Shown: positions 17,495 through 27,030 of the stretch, piece by piece
Position numbering within the stretch: position 1 is the first letter of the stretch
Layout: each line of letters starts with the position of its first letter
Translations under genes and position numbers: made by a program
The notes under the pieces: generated by a model
What the model was told of the DNA's origin: nothing
The model's input: the letters and a program-made list of their open reading frames with translations, nothing else
The model's database searches: none
NCBI RefSeq assembly: GCF_002954715.1
Contig: NZ_MSCP01000001.1
Location: 373,093-437,092, forward strand
DNA: 64,000 nucleotides
Direction of reading: 5' to 3'
From: Aliivibrio sifiae
GTDB taxonomy: Bacteria; Pseudomonadota; Gammaproteobacteria; Enterobacterales; Vibrionaceae

Positions 17495-18499
17495 ATGAAT
17501 AATTCAGTAAACATGACAGACGTAGGTTTCATCCATGATGTGGGTGGTCTAGATAAATTACGTAAAAGTGCAGTTAATGGCGATCAAGATAGCCAGGATA
17601 AAGCGCTGCGTGCTGCGGCTGAGCAATTTGAATCAATCTTTACACAAATGCTTTTTAAATCAATGCGTAACGCAAACAGTTCATTTAAATCAGACATGAT
17701 GAGTAGTGATAATCAGCAGTTCTTTGAGCAAATGCGTGATGATCAAATGTCGACTGAGTTATCGAAAAAAGGATCTCTCGGTTTAGCCGATATGATCGTC
17801 GCTCAACTTGGTGCATCAATGAATCAAGAGCCACCAGTTCAAAGCGGCAATAATTTAGAGCAAGATGCACGCACGGCAATGCGCAAAGCGGCAACGGATG
17901 AAACATTACGTCTACCTGCGGATTATGTTTATCCAAATACATCTGAAGCAAAGCAAGAGTCACAAGTAGAATCTCCAGCGATTGCTCAATTAGAAAAAGC
18001 ATTGGCAGCAAGACCTGTGCAACAACCACAGAAATTCGAGTCTCCTCAGCAGTTTGTAGACACTATGAAGCCTTATGCAGAAAAAGCAGCAAAAGCGTTA
18101 GGTATTGATTCAAATGTTCTTATTGCACAAGCCGCATTAGAAACTGGTTGGGGTAAGAAAGTAATTCAAAACTCTGTCGATTCAAGTCATAACTTATTTA
18201 ACATTAAAGCGGATAGAAGCTGGCAGGGTGATAAGATCGCTAAAAACACCTTGGAATATCACGATAACATTGCGGTTACTGAAAATGCCGCTTTCCGTTC
18301 ATACGATAATTATGAAGAAAGCTTCAGTGATTTTGTTCGTTTCTTAAATCAAAACCCACGCTATGAACGTGCACTGCAACAGACTCAAAGCTCTGAAAGC
18401 TTCATTAAAGGCATTCATAGTGCGGGTTATGCAACGGATCCAAACTATTCAGATAAAGTAATGAGTGTAATGAAAACGGTAGAAAGCTTAACTAAATAG
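17495..18499 (+). CDS. flgJ: FlgJ, rod cap and peptidoglycan hydrolase
   Basis: Bifunctional protein: the N-terminal part (about 1-115) scaffolds rod assembly and the C-terminal glucosaminidase domain (about 185-334) opens the peptidoglycan for the rod. The catalytic Glu lies in AQAALETGWGKK, followed by HNLFNIKA. The 334-residue length covers both domains, as in other gammaproteobacteria with dual-domain FlgJ. It is a single-gene unit with its own sigma-54 promoter and terminator. Confidence 0.94.
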   Translation: MNNSVNMTDVGFIHDVGGLDKLRKSAVNGDQDSQDKALRAAAEQFESIFTQMLFKSMRNANSSFKSDMMSSDNQQFFEQMRDDQMSTELSKKGSLGLADMIVAQLGASMNQEPPVQSGNNLEQDARTAMRKAATDETLRLPADYVYPNTSEAKQESQVESPAIAQLEKALAARPVQQPQKFESPQQFVDTMKPYAEKAAKALGIDSNVLIAQAALETGWGKKVIQNSVDSSHNLFNIKADRSWQGDKIAKNTLEYHDNIAVTENAAFRSYDNYEESFSDFVRFLNQNPRYERALQQTQSSESFIKGIHSAGYATDPNYSDKVMSVMKTVESLTK

Positions 18500-18530
18500 C
18501 CGTTACTTATATTTTATTGAAAGCATTAGA

Positions 18531-18569
18531 AATCCTGCCTTGTTAATACTAGCGGCAGGATTTTTTTTT
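18531..18569 (+). terminator. Intrinsic terminator of flgJ
   Basis: aatcctgcc pairs with ggcaggatt over a 14-base loop, followed by a run of T. Confidence 0.92.
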
Positions 18570-18685
18570 GCCGCTTAAATAATAAAGAGGCAAAGAAAGG
18601 CAATAAAATAGATTAGAAAGAGGCAATAAGGAGTCGTAATGATTGTTTTATCTTCTATTTGTTTGATATTAAAGGAAATAAAAGT

Positions 18686-18701
18686 TGGCACATTGATTGC
18701 T
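18686..18701 (+). promoter_or_regulatory. Sigma-54 promoter of flgK-flgL
   Basis: tggcacattgattgct is a consensus -24/-12 element, about 58 bases before flgK, with no other gene between it and the flgJ terminator. Confidence 0.92.
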
Positions 18702-18759
18702 ATATTAGATTCGTTAGGAAATATTTATTGCATCTTTTATAGAGTTTTTTGGAGGCTAC

Positions 18760-20640
18760 ATGGGACTTGATCTGCTACATCTGGGTACACAAGGTGTGCT
18801 TACGGCGCAGCGTCAACTGAATACGACCAGTCACAATATTAACAACGTTAATACTGAAGGCTTTAGTCGTCAATCGGTTGTTCAAGAAACAAATATGCCT
18901 CATTGGGTGTCAGGTGCAAACCTCGGCGCAGGCGTGCATGTTGCCGCTGTGCGACGTTCGTTTGATCAGTTTGCAACTAATGAGCTGAACCTATCAACAA
19001 CTAACCTTAATTACTCTATGGATACAGAAGCTAACCTAGATGTTCTAACGAATATGATGTCGTCTATTGGCGCTAAACGTATTCCTGAAAACATCAATGA
19101 TTGGTTTGATGCTGTAAAAACTCTTGCCGATAGCCCTAACGAAATCGGTGCGCGTAAAGTAGTCCTTGAAAAATCACGTCTTGTTTCACAAAGCTTAAAT
19201 GACTTTTATGAAAACGTACGTCAGCAAAATTCAGACGTAAATAAAAAGATGGATCTAACAGTAGAGCGTATGAATGGTATTGCTCTAGAGTTAAAAGAAA
19301 TTAACCAAATGATGGTTAAGACCCCTGGTCCGCACAATGACCTAATGGATCGTCATGAAAAGTTAATTAAAGAACTGTCTCAATACACAAAAGTTACCAT
19401 TACTAAGCGTGATAACGAGAACGCATTCAATGTCTTAATTGGTGGTGGGCACATGTTAGTGTCTGGTACTAATGCAAGTGAATTGAAAATGATTGCAGGT
19501 TCTCCTGACCCATTACAGCGCCGACTAGCAATGGTTGAAGGTAAGGGAATGAAAGCGATTCAACATGACAGTATTGGCGGTAAATTATCGTCATTATTTG
19601 AATTGCGTGATAGCACAATCCCAACAATTATGGATGAACTAGGCCGTGTGTCAGTTGGTTTCAGTAGTGAAGTTAACCGCCTACAGAGTCAAGCAATTGA
19701 TTTACGTGGTCAAGTTGGTGCAAATATTTTCTCTGATGTGAATTCAGAACAAGCAGTTCGTAGCCGTGCCATCATTTCTGGTGACTCGTCTGCTGAAGTT
19801 GGCGTATTTATTGATGATATTAGCCAACTAAAAGCAGGGGATTACGCTCTTAAGTATGATGGTAGCCAATATACCGTGACCCGACCTACGGGTGAAGTTC
19901 AGCGCTTAGACCCAACCGGTAACCCATCGACCTTTTTCTTAGACGGTATGCGAGTTGAAATTCGTGAACCACTAAGTGCCGGTGAGCGTGTATTACTTCG
20001 CCCAACGCGTATTGCGGCAGGCACAATGAAGCTTGAGATGAATGAAGCAGAGAAGATTGCAGCACAAAGCTATGCAAGCTCAGCAACCTTTGCAACAGGT
20101 AATGCTAAATTTAAAGTCTTACAAGCTGGTCCATTAAAAGAGTTCCAAGTTGTTATTTCTCCAGCGGCAAATCAGTTTGCAGTACTGGATATGAAAGGCA
20201 AAATGCTATTAGAACCACAAACGTACCCACCGCAAGGTCCGGTAACTGTTGGTGGTACTACATTTGAGCTTTCTGGTGGTGCAGCAGCAAATGATAAATT
20301 TGCGGCTAACTTAGTTCCATCAGAAGGTGATAACGGCAACCTACTATTAATGCAAGGTTTGCAAACACGTAAAGTGATGGATGAAGGTCGTTCAACCGTT
20401 ATTGATTTGTACCAAAACGTAAATACAGAAATTGGTCTTAAAAAAGCCACTGCTTCTCGTTTATCTGAAGTTTCACGTGTAGAGAATGAAGCGGCGCAAA
20501 GTCGTGTTGCTTCAGTTGCTGGCGTAAACTTAGATGAAGAAGCGGCAAATATGATGAAGTTCCAACAAGCGTACATGGCCTCTTCTCGAATCATGAAAGC
20601 GGCAGATGAGACGTTTAATTCAATCTTGCAATTATCGTAA
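18760..20640 (+). CDS. flgK: FlgK, first hook-filament junction protein
   Basis: Joins hook to filament. The 626-residue product has the N-terminal signature (LNTTSHNINNVNTEGFSR), coiled regions in the D0/D1 core and a C-terminal block (LDEEAANMMKFQQAYMASS) shared with flagellin-type proteins. TTGGAGG lies before the ATG. It is cotranscribed with flgL, 17 bases downstream, and exported with help of FlgN. The length is usual for Vibrio. Confidence 0.95.
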   Translation: MGLDLLHLGTQGVLTAQRQLNTTSHNINNVNTEGFSRQSVVQETNMPHWVSGANLGAGVHVAAVRRSFDQFATNELNLSTTNLNYSMDTEANLDVLTNMMSSIGAKRIPENINDWFDAVKTLADSPNEIGARKVVLEKSRLVSQSLNDFYENVRQQNSDVNKKMDLTVERMNGIALELKEINQMMVKTPGPHNDLMDRHEKLIKELSQYTKVTITKRDNENAFNVLIGGGHMLVSGTNASELKMIAGSPDPLQRRLAMVEGKGMKAIQHDSIGGKLSSLFELRDSTIPTIMDELGRVSVGFSSEVNRLQSQAIDLRGQVGANIFSDVNSEQAVRSRAIISGDSSAEVGVFIDDISQLKAGDYALKYDGSQYTVTRPTGEVQRLDPTGNPSTFFLDGMRVEIREPLSAGERVLLRPTRIAAGTMKLEMNEAEKIAAQSYASSATFATGNAKFKVLQAGPLKEFQVVISPAANQFAVLDMKGKMLLEPQTYPPQGPVTVGGTTFELSGGAAANDKFAANLVPSEGDNGNLLLMQGLQTRKVMDEGRSTVIDLYQNVNTEIGLKKATASRLSEVSRVENEAAQSRVASVAGVNLDEEAANMMKFQQAYMASSRIMKAADETFNSILQLS

Positions 20641-20657
20641 TTAGGAGGCAATAGAGT

Positions 20658-21851
20658 ATGTTAAATCGTATTTCAAGCTTTCATAACTACCAATCAGTGC
20701 AGAATGATATTTCTCGTCAAGAAGCGAAAGTTCATCAAAACAGCGCACAACTGGCGTCAGGTAAAAAGCTATTAACCGCAGGTGACGACCCTGTTGCTGC
20801 GTTATACGCACAAAACCTAACACAGAAGAAAGAAGAGTTACGTCAATACAGTGATACTATTGTTTTAGCACGTAACCGTTTAGAACGTCATGAGGTTGCG
20901 ATTGCGAATGCAGAGCAATTTGCTGATGACGCAAAGCGCAGCGTGATGGAAATGATTAACGGTTCTCTTGCACCAGAAGACCGTTATGCTCATGCGCAAG
21001 ACATTAAAGGCATTGCAGATAACTTCTTAAATCTAACAAATATGTTAGATGAATCAGGTAACTATTTATTTTCAGGTACAAAGTCGAAAACACAGCCTTT
21101 CTTTAGAGCGAATGATGGAACTGTAGCTTACGCAGGTGATGAATATCAGCGTAGCTTAAAGGTTTCTGGTTCTATTGAGGTGGCAGTGAATGACTCTGGT
21201 AGTAAATTGTTTACTGAGATAAAAAATCCATTTGGGGACTATGATCCACAATATGCATTACAAGAAGGGTCTGAGTTACTGCTTTCAAAAGCAACAAATT
21301 CTAATTATACCGACCCATCTACCTATGAAGTCACTTTTAAAGCGGCGGCAAATGGTCAATATAATTATCAGTTATCTCAAGACGGCAGTGTGGTAAAGAA
21401 TGCACAGTTTGATCCTTCTGAAGGGATTAAATATGAAGGCGTTGATATTCAAGTTCGTGGTCAATTAAAAGCGGGCGATACCATCACTCTTGAGCCAAAG
21501 AAAACCATCAGTATTTTTGATGCCTTTAAGAAAGCACAAGAATTTGCATTAAAGGATGTTTCTGACGCCTCTAGTACGGCAGAGTTACACCAAGTAACGG
21601 ATGAGTTTCATGCTGCATTTATTCACTTAAGCCAAGCAAGAGCGGAAGTGGGTACAAGACAAAATACGCTTGATCAGCAAGAATCACAGCATCAAGATTT
21701 TGATTTAACTATCTCAAAATCATTAAGTTCGATTGAAGATTTAGATTACGCTCAAGCCGTGATTGAGTTTAATGAAAATACACGTGCACTTCAGGCTTCC
21801 CAGCAAGCCTTCGGTAAAGTAAAAGACATTACATTATTTAATTACGTGTAA
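20658..21851 (+). CDS. flgL: FlgL, second hook-filament junction protein
   Basis: Lies between FlgK and the first flagellin ring. The 397-residue product has flagellin-like N- and C-terminal helices (NSAQLASGKKLLTAGDDP; ALQASQQAFGKVKDI) and a variable centre. TTAGGAGG is upstream. It ends with a strong terminator, so flgK-flgL is a closed unit before the flagellin cluster. Confidence 0.95.
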   Translation: MLNRISSFHNYQSVQNDISRQEAKVHQNSAQLASGKKLLTAGDDPVAALYAQNLTQKKEELRQYSDTIVLARNRLERHEVAIANAEQFADDAKRSVMEMINGSLAPEDRYAHAQDIKGIADNFLNLTNMLDESGNYLFSGTKSKTQPFFRANDGTVAYAGDEYQRSLKVSGSIEVAVNDSGSKLFTEIKNPFGDYDPQYALQEGSELLLSKATNSNYTDPSTYEVTFKAAANGQYNYQLSQDGSVVKNAQFDPSEGIKYEGVDIQVRGQLKAGDTITLEPKKTISIFDAFKKAQEFALKDVSDASSTAELHQVTDEFHAAFIHLSQARAEVGTRQNTLDQQESQHQDFDLTISKSLSSIEDLDYAQAVIEFNENTRALQASQQAFGKVKDITLFNYV

Positions 21852-21870
21852 ATTAACACATTTGATGACA

Positions 21871-21898
21871 AGCCTAGCTGAAATGCTAGGCTTTTTTG
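21871..21898 (+). terminator. Intrinsic terminator of flgK-flgL
   Basis: agcctagc pairs with gctaggct over a six-base loop, followed by six T residues. Confidence 0.93.
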
Positions 21899-22225
21899 TT
21901 TTAATTTTAACTGTATGAATAATAAGTTTTTATATGGGAAATGAATTGCCGTTTCTCTTTGTTTTTTGCCGCAGCTGATGTGTCTTTAATTATGTATAAG
22001 TACTTATTTTTGAGATGAACAAGAATTTTGTTTTTCTTATATAAATAAAGAGAGATACGACGGAAGCATTAAAGAGGCAAGAGCGGCAAATCGACTTGAA
22101 AAGCGGCAAAAAAATAATTTAGATAGAAAGTTAAGAGTTAAATAACACTGAATAACCCTATTTAACTTATTGAAATTGTATAAGTTGATTATTTTTTTTA
22201 ATTTAAAATGAATTTTTCCTAAAAT

Positions 22226-22241
22226 TGGCACAGCTTATGCT
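22226..22241 (+). promoter_or_regulatory. Sigma-54 promoter of flaA
   Basis: tggcacagcttatgct has TGGCAC and TGCT with exact spacing (A instead of the first T at -12). Initiation would be near 22253. flaA being the sigma-54-dependent flagellin agrees with what is known for Vibrio. Confidence 0.88.
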
Positions 22242-22476
22242 AATTAATAACTATGACTGAGACGCTCACAGTTTGCCAATGGTAAATAGTGGCATGGCAA
22301 TGGCAAGGTAGAGTAATTCTCTTTGCTTTTGTATGTCAGTCATTAATTCATGTATTTCTTCTCATCTTGGCATGAGATTTGATATGTAAATTACATGACA
22401 TTGAAAAACATTGGCCAATTGTGGCTGATATTTAACTATGAATTTTAAATATTTCTGAATAGAGCAGAAATTAGAT

Positions 22477-22490
22477 TTCGTGAAAACGAA
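22477..22490 (+). other. GAAA-tetraloop hairpin next to the flaA ribosome site
   Basis: ttcgt and acgaa pair around a GAAA loop. The hairpin ends four bases before the AAAGGAG ribosome site. It may protect the leader or tune loading of ribosomes. Confidence 0.5.
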
Positions 22491-22507
22491 GCTAAAGGAG
22501 AGCAACG

Positions 22508-23647
22508 ATGGCTGTAAATGTAAATACTAACGTATCTGCGATGACTGCGCAGCGTTACCTAAATAACGCAACGAATGATCTAAACAACTCAATGGAGCGT
22601 TTGTCTTCAGGTACTAAAATCAACAGCGCAAAAGATGACGCTGCTGGTCTACAAATTTCTAACCGTTTAACAGCGCAGACTCGTGGTCTTGACGTTGCTA
22701 TGCGTAATGCGAACGATGGTATATCTATCGCTCAAACGGCTGAAGGTGCGATGAACGAATCGACAAACATCCTTCAACGTATGCGTGATTTATCATTGCA
22801 AGCGGCAAATGGTTCTAACTCAGATCAAGACCGTTCTTCTATCCAAGAAGAAGTACATGCACTGTCTGACGAATTAAACCGTATTGCTGAAACAACCTCT
22901 TTTGGTGGTCGTCGTTTACTTAATGGTCAGTTCGGTGAATCAGCATTCCAGATTGGTGCTAACGCTGGTGAAGCTATTCTAATTAAGTTACCGTCAGTTC
23001 GTGCTGATGATGACAGTATGGGTGGCCAACGTTTTGTTTCTGAAAACGGCAAAGGTGCGTCTTGGAACGTTGAACCTGGCAAAAATGACCTGAAATTAGA
23101 ATTCACAACTAAAAAGGGTGAAGCAATTTCTATCGATATCAGTGCTAAAACAGGTGATGATATTGAAGAATTAGCGACTTACATCAACGGTCAATCAGAC
23201 AAGATCTCTGCATCTGTTGGCGATGAAGGTAAACTTCAATTGTTTGTTGCTGAACCATCTATTGAAGGTGAGTTAGCGGTATCTGGTAACCTTGCGACTG
23301 AACTAGGTTTAGCTGGCGGTCCAGGTATGAAAGCTACTGTTGATAAATTAGACGTAACCTCTGTTGGTGATGCACAAGTTTCTGTTGGTGTTATCGATTC
23401 AGCGCTTGCTTATATCGACCGTGAGCGTGCTGATTTAGGTGCGAAACAAAACCGTCTAGGCCACAGCATCAACAACTTGTCTAACATTCAAGAGAATGTG
23501 TCTGCTTCTAATAGCCGAATCAAAGATACTGATTTTGCTAAAGAAACAACAAATATGACAAAAGCACAAATCCTTCAGCAGTCTAGTACATCTATTCTTG
23601 CTCAAGCGAAACAGTTACCAAACGCTGCACTAACTTTACTGCAGTAA
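22508..23647 (+). CDS. flaA: Flagellin FlaA
   Basis: Filament subunit, 379 residues. The conserved N-terminal D0/D1 core ([32 protein letters not shown]) and the C-terminal core ([18 protein letters not shown]) surround a variable centre. It is first of five flagellin genes. It alone has a sigma-54 promoter; in Vibrio, FlaA is the flagellin most needed for motility. Codons are biased to preferred forms (AAC, GCT, CGT), as expected for an abundant protein. It ends LTLLQ rather than the LGLL ending of FlaC, FlaD and FlaE. AAAGGAG precedes the ATG. Confidence 0.93.
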   Translation: MAVNVNTNVSAMTAQRYLNNATNDLNNSMERLSSGTKINSAKDDAAGLQISNRLTAQTRGLDVAMRNANDGISIAQTAEGAMNESTNILQRMRDLSLQAANGSNSDQDRSSIQEEVHALSDELNRIAETTSFGGRRLLNGQFGESAFQIGANAGEAILIKLPSVRADDDSMGGQRFVSENGKGASWNVEPGKNDLKLEFTTKKGEAISIDISAKTGDDIEELATYINGQSDKISASVGDEGKLQLFVAEPSIEGELAVSGNLATELGLAGGPGMKATVDKLDVTSVGDAQVSVGVIDSALAYIDRERADLGAKQNRLGHSINNLSNIQENVSASNSRIKDTDFAKETTNMTKAQILQQSSTSILAQAKQLPNAALTLLQ

Positions 23648-23674
23648 CTGAGTAACTAACAACAGTCATCTGAG

Positions 23675-23715
23675 TGAACAAGAGGTGCTCTCATCTCTCA
23701 TCATCCTCTTGTTCA
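23675..23715 (+). terminator. Probable terminator of flaA
   Basis: A ten-base perfect inverted repeat (gaacaagagg) with a 19-base loop lies about 30 bases after the flaA stop. The T-tract is weak, so termination may be partial. Confidence 0.55.
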
Positions 23716-23879
23716 TTTGATTGTTGTGCAAGCTTCAGGTAACTGGTTTTTTGTGTTCTTCTCACAGATCTCCTCATAAAAAACCAACCTAGCTTTATGC
23801 CCCTTTATTGGGGCTACCCTTTTCTATTTACCTCTCAAGTATTGTCTATCCTTTCTAATTCTTTTCTTTTTATTTTCTC

Positions 23880-23906
23880 TTAAGTTTATTTTTTTTACGC
23901 CGATAA
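23880..23906 (+). promoter_or_regulatory. Sigma-28 promoter of flaB
   Basis: TTAAGTTT, 11 bases and GCCGATAA match the FliA consensus fully at -10 with exact spacing. It lies about 60 bases before flaB. Confidence 0.92.
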
Positions 23907-23923
23907 AGCGTTATAAGAGTCTG

Positions 23924-23942
23924 CTTTGCTATATCAGCAAAG
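23924..23942 (+). other. Leader hairpin of flaB
   Basis: ctttgct pairs with agcaaag over a five-base loop within the expected flaB leader, 23 bases before the ATG. Confidence 0.5.
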
Positions 23943-23965
23943 AGCTATTTTATTGAGAGGTCATT

Positions 23966-25099
23966 ATGACAGTGACAGTAAACACCAATGTGTCTGCCAT
24001 GACGGCACAGCGTTATTTGAATCAAGCAACAGATCAATTAAATCAATCGATGGAACGCCTTTCTTCAGGTAAGCGTATTAATAGCGCGAAAGATGATGCG
24101 GCAGGGTTACAAATATCCAATCGACTGCAAGCTCAAATGAGCGGTTTAAATGTTGCTGTCCGTAATGCCAATGATGGGATCTCGATTGCTCAAACGGCGG
24201 AAGGGGCGATGAACGAATCGACTAACATCCTTCAGCGTATGCGTGATTTAGCCTTGCAGTCATCTAATGGTTCAAATTCCTTGCAAGATAGACAAGCGAT
24301 CCAAGAAGAAGCTGATGCTTTAAATGATGAATTAAATCGCATTGCAGAAACCACTTCTTTTGGTGGCCGTCGTTTATTGAATGGCCAATTTGGGACATCA
24401 ACCTTCCAGATAGGTGCTAATGCAGGTGAAGCGGTTCAACTTACTTTAGGTAGTATGCGCTCTGATACCTTAGCGATGGGTGGTTTTCATTACACCTCAC
24501 AAAATCAGCTTAATAAAGGTTGGACTGTACCTGAAGGTGGGCAAACGTTAACAATGTCATTTGCTGATGAAAATGGAAAAGCTCAAGAGATTACGATAGA
24601 AGCGAAAGCCGGCGATGATATTGAAGAGTTAGCCACTTACATCAATGGACAGAATGATACCGTTCAAGCATCCGTGGATGAAAAAGGTCAGTTGCAGTTA
24701 TTTACTGCCGGAGATCTAGTCTCAAGTGCGGTGACATTTGGCGGCTCTTTATCAGCAGAACTTGCTATTGGTGGAGCGGTATTTGATACAGTTAATGATT
24801 TAGATTTAACCAGTGTTGGTGGTTCTCAAAAAGCCATTGCAACGTTAGATGCGGCAATGGGGTTTGTTGATAAAGAACGCGCCACTTTAGGTGCTTTTCA
24901 AAATCGTTTTGGTCATGCAATTAATAATCTAAATAATATTAATGAGAACATCTCGGCATCGAACAGTCGTATTGAAGATACTGATTTTGCTAAAGAAACA
25001 GTTGAAATGATGAAAGCTCAGATATTACAACAAGTGAGTTCAACAATATTGGCTCAAGCTAAGCAAGCACCTGATGTCGCTTTAAAGCTGCTTGGGTAG
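23966..25099 (+). CDS. flaB: Flagellin FlaB
   Basis: Filament subunit, 377 residues, with the shared N- and C-terminal cores. It differs most from its neighbours at the C-terminal end: VEMMKAQ replaces TEMTKAQ and the tail is [10 protein letters not shown]. Its codons are much less biased than in flaA or flaE (AAT is common for Asn, ATT for Ile), suggesting lower expression. It has its own consensus sigma-28 promoter and a strong terminator, so it is a single-gene unit. GAGAGG precedes the ATG. Confidence 0.92.
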   Translation: MTVTVNTNVSAMTAQRYLNQATDQLNQSMERLSSGKRINSAKDDAAGLQISNRLQAQMSGLNVAVRNANDGISIAQTAEGAMNESTNILQRMRDLALQSSNGSNSLQDRQAIQEEADALNDELNRIAETTSFGGRRLLNGQFGTSTFQIGANAGEAVQLTLGSMRSDTLAMGGFHYTSQNQLNKGWTVPEGGQTLTMSFADENGKAQEITIEAKAGDDIEELATYINGQNDTVQASVDEKGQLQLFTAGDLVSSAVTFGGSLSAELAIGGAVFDTVNDLDLTSVGGSQKAIATLDAAMGFVDKERATLGAFQNRFGHAINNLNNINENISASNSRIEDTDFAKETVEMMKAQILQQVSSTILAQAKQAPDVALKLLG

Positions 25100-25117
25100 T
25101 TTTAGTTCTTTACGTAT

Positions 25118-25145
25118 AAAAAACCAGCGTTTGCTGGTTTTTTTT
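25118..25145 (+). terminator. Intrinsic terminator of flaB
   Basis: aaaaaaccagc pairs with gctggtttttt over a GTTT loop and a long T-tract. Confidence 0.93.
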
Positions 25146-25397
25146 CATCTGTAAAAAGGTATTTATTAATGAGAATTTGAGTAGATTTCTTTTATATCAA
25201 TAACTTAAAGATCTTTAATGATAAAAATAAAACTTTAGCTATTTTTCTGTCAAATTTAAAAAACTTTGAAGCACGATCATAGTTCATAAAGTAATCGATA
25301 ATTTTATAAGAAAATCAATAAAGGTTTATTTTTAACCGTCGTTACATTAAGTATCAGGCGCTAATGGCAACATTGTTAGTTCCAAATAATGAAGCTC

Positions 25398-25430
25398 AGT
25401 TTTCCGAAAACGGAAAACAATCGGAAAACT
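25398..25430 (+). promoter_or_regulatory. Two mutually exclusive hairpins in the flaC leader
   Basis: agttttccga at 25398-25407 can pair either with cggaaaac at 25411-25418 (8 bp, AAAA loop) or with tcggaaaact at 25421-25430 (10 bp). The second arm ends three bases before the CGGAG ribosome site of flaC. Such a switchable pair is typical of translational control elements; the function here is inference. Confidence 0.6.
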
Positions 25431-25446
25431 AAACGGAGATACAACT

Positions 25447-26580
25447 ATGTCAATTACAGTAAATACTAACGTATCGGCAATGACAGCTCAGCGTTACCTG
25501 AATAGTGCAACGGATGGCGTAAATAAATCAATGGAACGCTTATCTTCTGGTTATAAAATTAACAGTGCAAAAGACGATGCGGCAGGTTTACAAATCTCAA
25601 ACCGTTTAACGTCACAATCACGTGGTTTAGATGTTGCTGTGCGTAATGCGAATGATGGTATCTCAATGGCACAAACGGCAGAAGGGGCGATGAATGAGTC
25701 GACTAACATCCTTCAACGTATGCGTGATTTATCACTTCAATCTTCTAATGGCTCTAACACAACAGCAGATCGTGAAGCGATTCAACAAGAAGTTGGTGCA
25801 TTAAATGATGAGCTAAACCGTATTGCAGAAACCACATCTTTTGGTGGTTCTCGTCTTCTAAATGGTCAGTTCGGTACTAAATCTTTCCAAATTGGTGCGG
25901 ATTCTGGTGAAGCGGTAATGCTTAGCTTAAATAACATGCGTTCAGACTCAGCATCAATGGGTGGAACAAGCTATAAAGCAGAAACAGGGTTGGGTGCAGA
26001 TTGGTCTGTAAATGCTGAGAAATCAGAACTAACCGTGTCGTTTTTAAACAAAGCGGGTGAAGAGAAAGAATTAACGATTAATGCAAAAGCTGGTGATGAT
26101 ATTGAGCAAGTAGCGACATACATTAATGGTCAGACTGATTCAATTAATGCGTCTGTATCTGAAAAAGGTGAACTTCAAATTGTTACCTCTAATGATAAAG
26201 TCCAAGGAGAGGTGAACTTCGGTGGTTCTCTGGCTGGCGAATTAAATATGGGTACAGCTCAAGCTGAAACCGTAAAAAGCATTGATGTAACGACCGTTGG
26301 TGGTTCACAGAAGGCGGTTGCTATACTTGATGCTGCAATGCAGTTTGTTGATTCTAACCGTGCAGATCTTGGTGCATTCCAAAACCGCTTTAATCACGCG
26401 ATTTCTAATTTAGATAACATTAATGAAAATGTATCTGCATCAAATAGTCGCATTAAAGACGTCGATTTTGCTAAAGAAACGACAGAAATGACAAAAGCGC
26501 AAATTCTTCAACAAGCAAGCTCATCTATTTTAGCTCAAGCTAAGCAAGCACCTAATGCTGCACTTGGCTTGCTACGATAA
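25447..26580 (+). CDS. flaC: Flagellin FlaC
   Basis: Filament subunit, 377 residues, with the usual cores ([33 protein letters not shown]) and tail [10 protein letters not shown]. It shares long blocks with flaD and flaE, consistent with duplication and gene conversion. ACGGAG lies eight bases before the ATG. It ends at a strong terminator. I could not find a clear promoter, so it may use a degenerate sigma-28 site. Confidence 0.92.
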   Translation: MSITVNTNVSAMTAQRYLNSATDGVNKSMERLSSGYKINSAKDDAAGLQISNRLTSQSRGLDVAVRNANDGISMAQTAEGAMNESTNILQRMRDLSLQSSNGSNTTADREAIQQEVGALNDELNRIAETTSFGGSRLLNGQFGTKSFQIGADSGEAVMLSLNNMRSDSASMGGTSYKAETGLGADWSVNAEKSELTVSFLNKAGEEKELTINAKAGDDIEQVATYINGQTDSINASVSEKGELQIVTSNDKVQGEVNFGGSLAGELNMGTAQAETVKSIDVTTVGGSQKAVAILDAAMQFVDSNRADLGAFQNRFNHAISNLDNINENVSASNSRIKDVDFAKETTEMTKAQILQQASSSILAQAKQAPNAALGLLR

Positions 26581-26637
26581 TTAGTTCGTTAAGAATCGTT
26601 ACCCACTTCTAAGGTAGTAGTGCTCTCACACTATAGC

Positions 26638-26667
26638 CAAAGCCGAGGTTTTCCTCGGCTTTTTTTA
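26638..26667 (+). terminator. Intrinsic terminator of flaC
   Basis: agccgagg pairs with cctcggct over a TTTT loop and a seven-base T-tract. Confidence 0.95.
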
Positions 26668-26822
26668 TGCCAACTCCAAAAGAATATCAGTTTGTATAAT
26701 GGCTCATTATTTGTAGTTGTTTAATAAATAGACTGAAATTGCCTTTCTTTCTCTATTTATAGAGATTTTTCTCACGTTTTAGCTCTGATTTAAATTATTT
26801 TCGTTTTTTTTGTCTTTTTTCC

Positions 26823-26849
26823 TAAAGAGTTTTTGATTTTGAGCGATAA
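26823..26849 (+). promoter_or_regulatory. Sigma-28 promoter of flaD
   Basis: TAAAGAGT, 11 bases and AGCGATAA keep the key TAAAG and CGATAA parts at the exact FliA spacing. Initiation near 26856 would leave a leader of about 175 bases. Confidence 0.72.
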
Positions 26850-26978
26850 CCTAATTACAAGACAGAACGATGTTAAACGTTGAATCTTCTTTAAAAAGAA
26901 AAGCTTAAAAAAATAAAAAGTTTTTCTAAAGTAATTCAAAGTTAGGTCGTTAAGTTATGTATCAACGATGATTAATAC

Positions 26979-27012
26979 GGTTTCCGGTCCAGGAGCGGAG
27001 TGATTCGGAACC
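26979..27012 (+). promoter_or_regulatory. flaD leader hairpin with AGGAG in the loop
   Basis: ggtttccg pairs with cggaacc with one bulged T; the enclosed sequence includes AGGAG at 26991-26995. The true ribosome site GTGGAG follows at 27016-27021. A GGA in a hairpin loop plus a GGA at the ribosome site is the usual layout of a CsrA target. Confidence 0.5.
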
Positions 27013-27030
27013 AAAGTGGAGAAATAAATT

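Larger units (their letters stand above)
21899..22507 (+). other. Long AT-rich regulatory gap before flaA
   Basis: No gene is supported here. The stretch holds a consensus-like sigma-54 element at 22226, a weaker one at 22290, a roughly 250-base flaA leader with a GAAA-loop hairpin next to the ribosome site, and AT-rich DNA upstream that could hold FlrC-type enhancer sites. I could not identify those enhancers by eye. Confidence 0.6.
23648..23965 (+). other. flaA-flaB intergenic region with three hairpins and a sigma-28 site
   Basis: Three stems follow flaA: gaacaagagg with cctcttgttc (23676-23714), tggtttttt with aaaaaacca, and gcccc with ggggc (23799-23814). They probably end flaA transcription together, since no single one is an ideal terminator. 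The sigma-28 promoter and leader of flaB fill the rest. Confidence 0.65.
25100..25446 (+). other. flaB-flaC intergenic region
   Basis: Holds the flaB terminator, about 220 bases of AT-rich DNA with no convincing sigma-28 or sigma-54 element, and the flaC leader with two alternative hairpins. A weak FliA-like match (TAAAGGTT followed by CGTCGTTA near 25320-25345) is present but poor at -10. Confidence 0.55.
26581..27030 (+). other. flaC-flaD intergenic region
   Basis: Contains the flaC terminator, a sigma-28 element at 26823, and a leader of about 175 bases with a hairpin that carries AGGAG in its loop. No gene is supported in the 450 bases. Confidence 0.65.

Noticed and set aside
20172-20651. 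159-residue open frame antisense to flgK
   Set aside because: Shadow of the C-terminal flgK coding region with no start signal or family resemblance.
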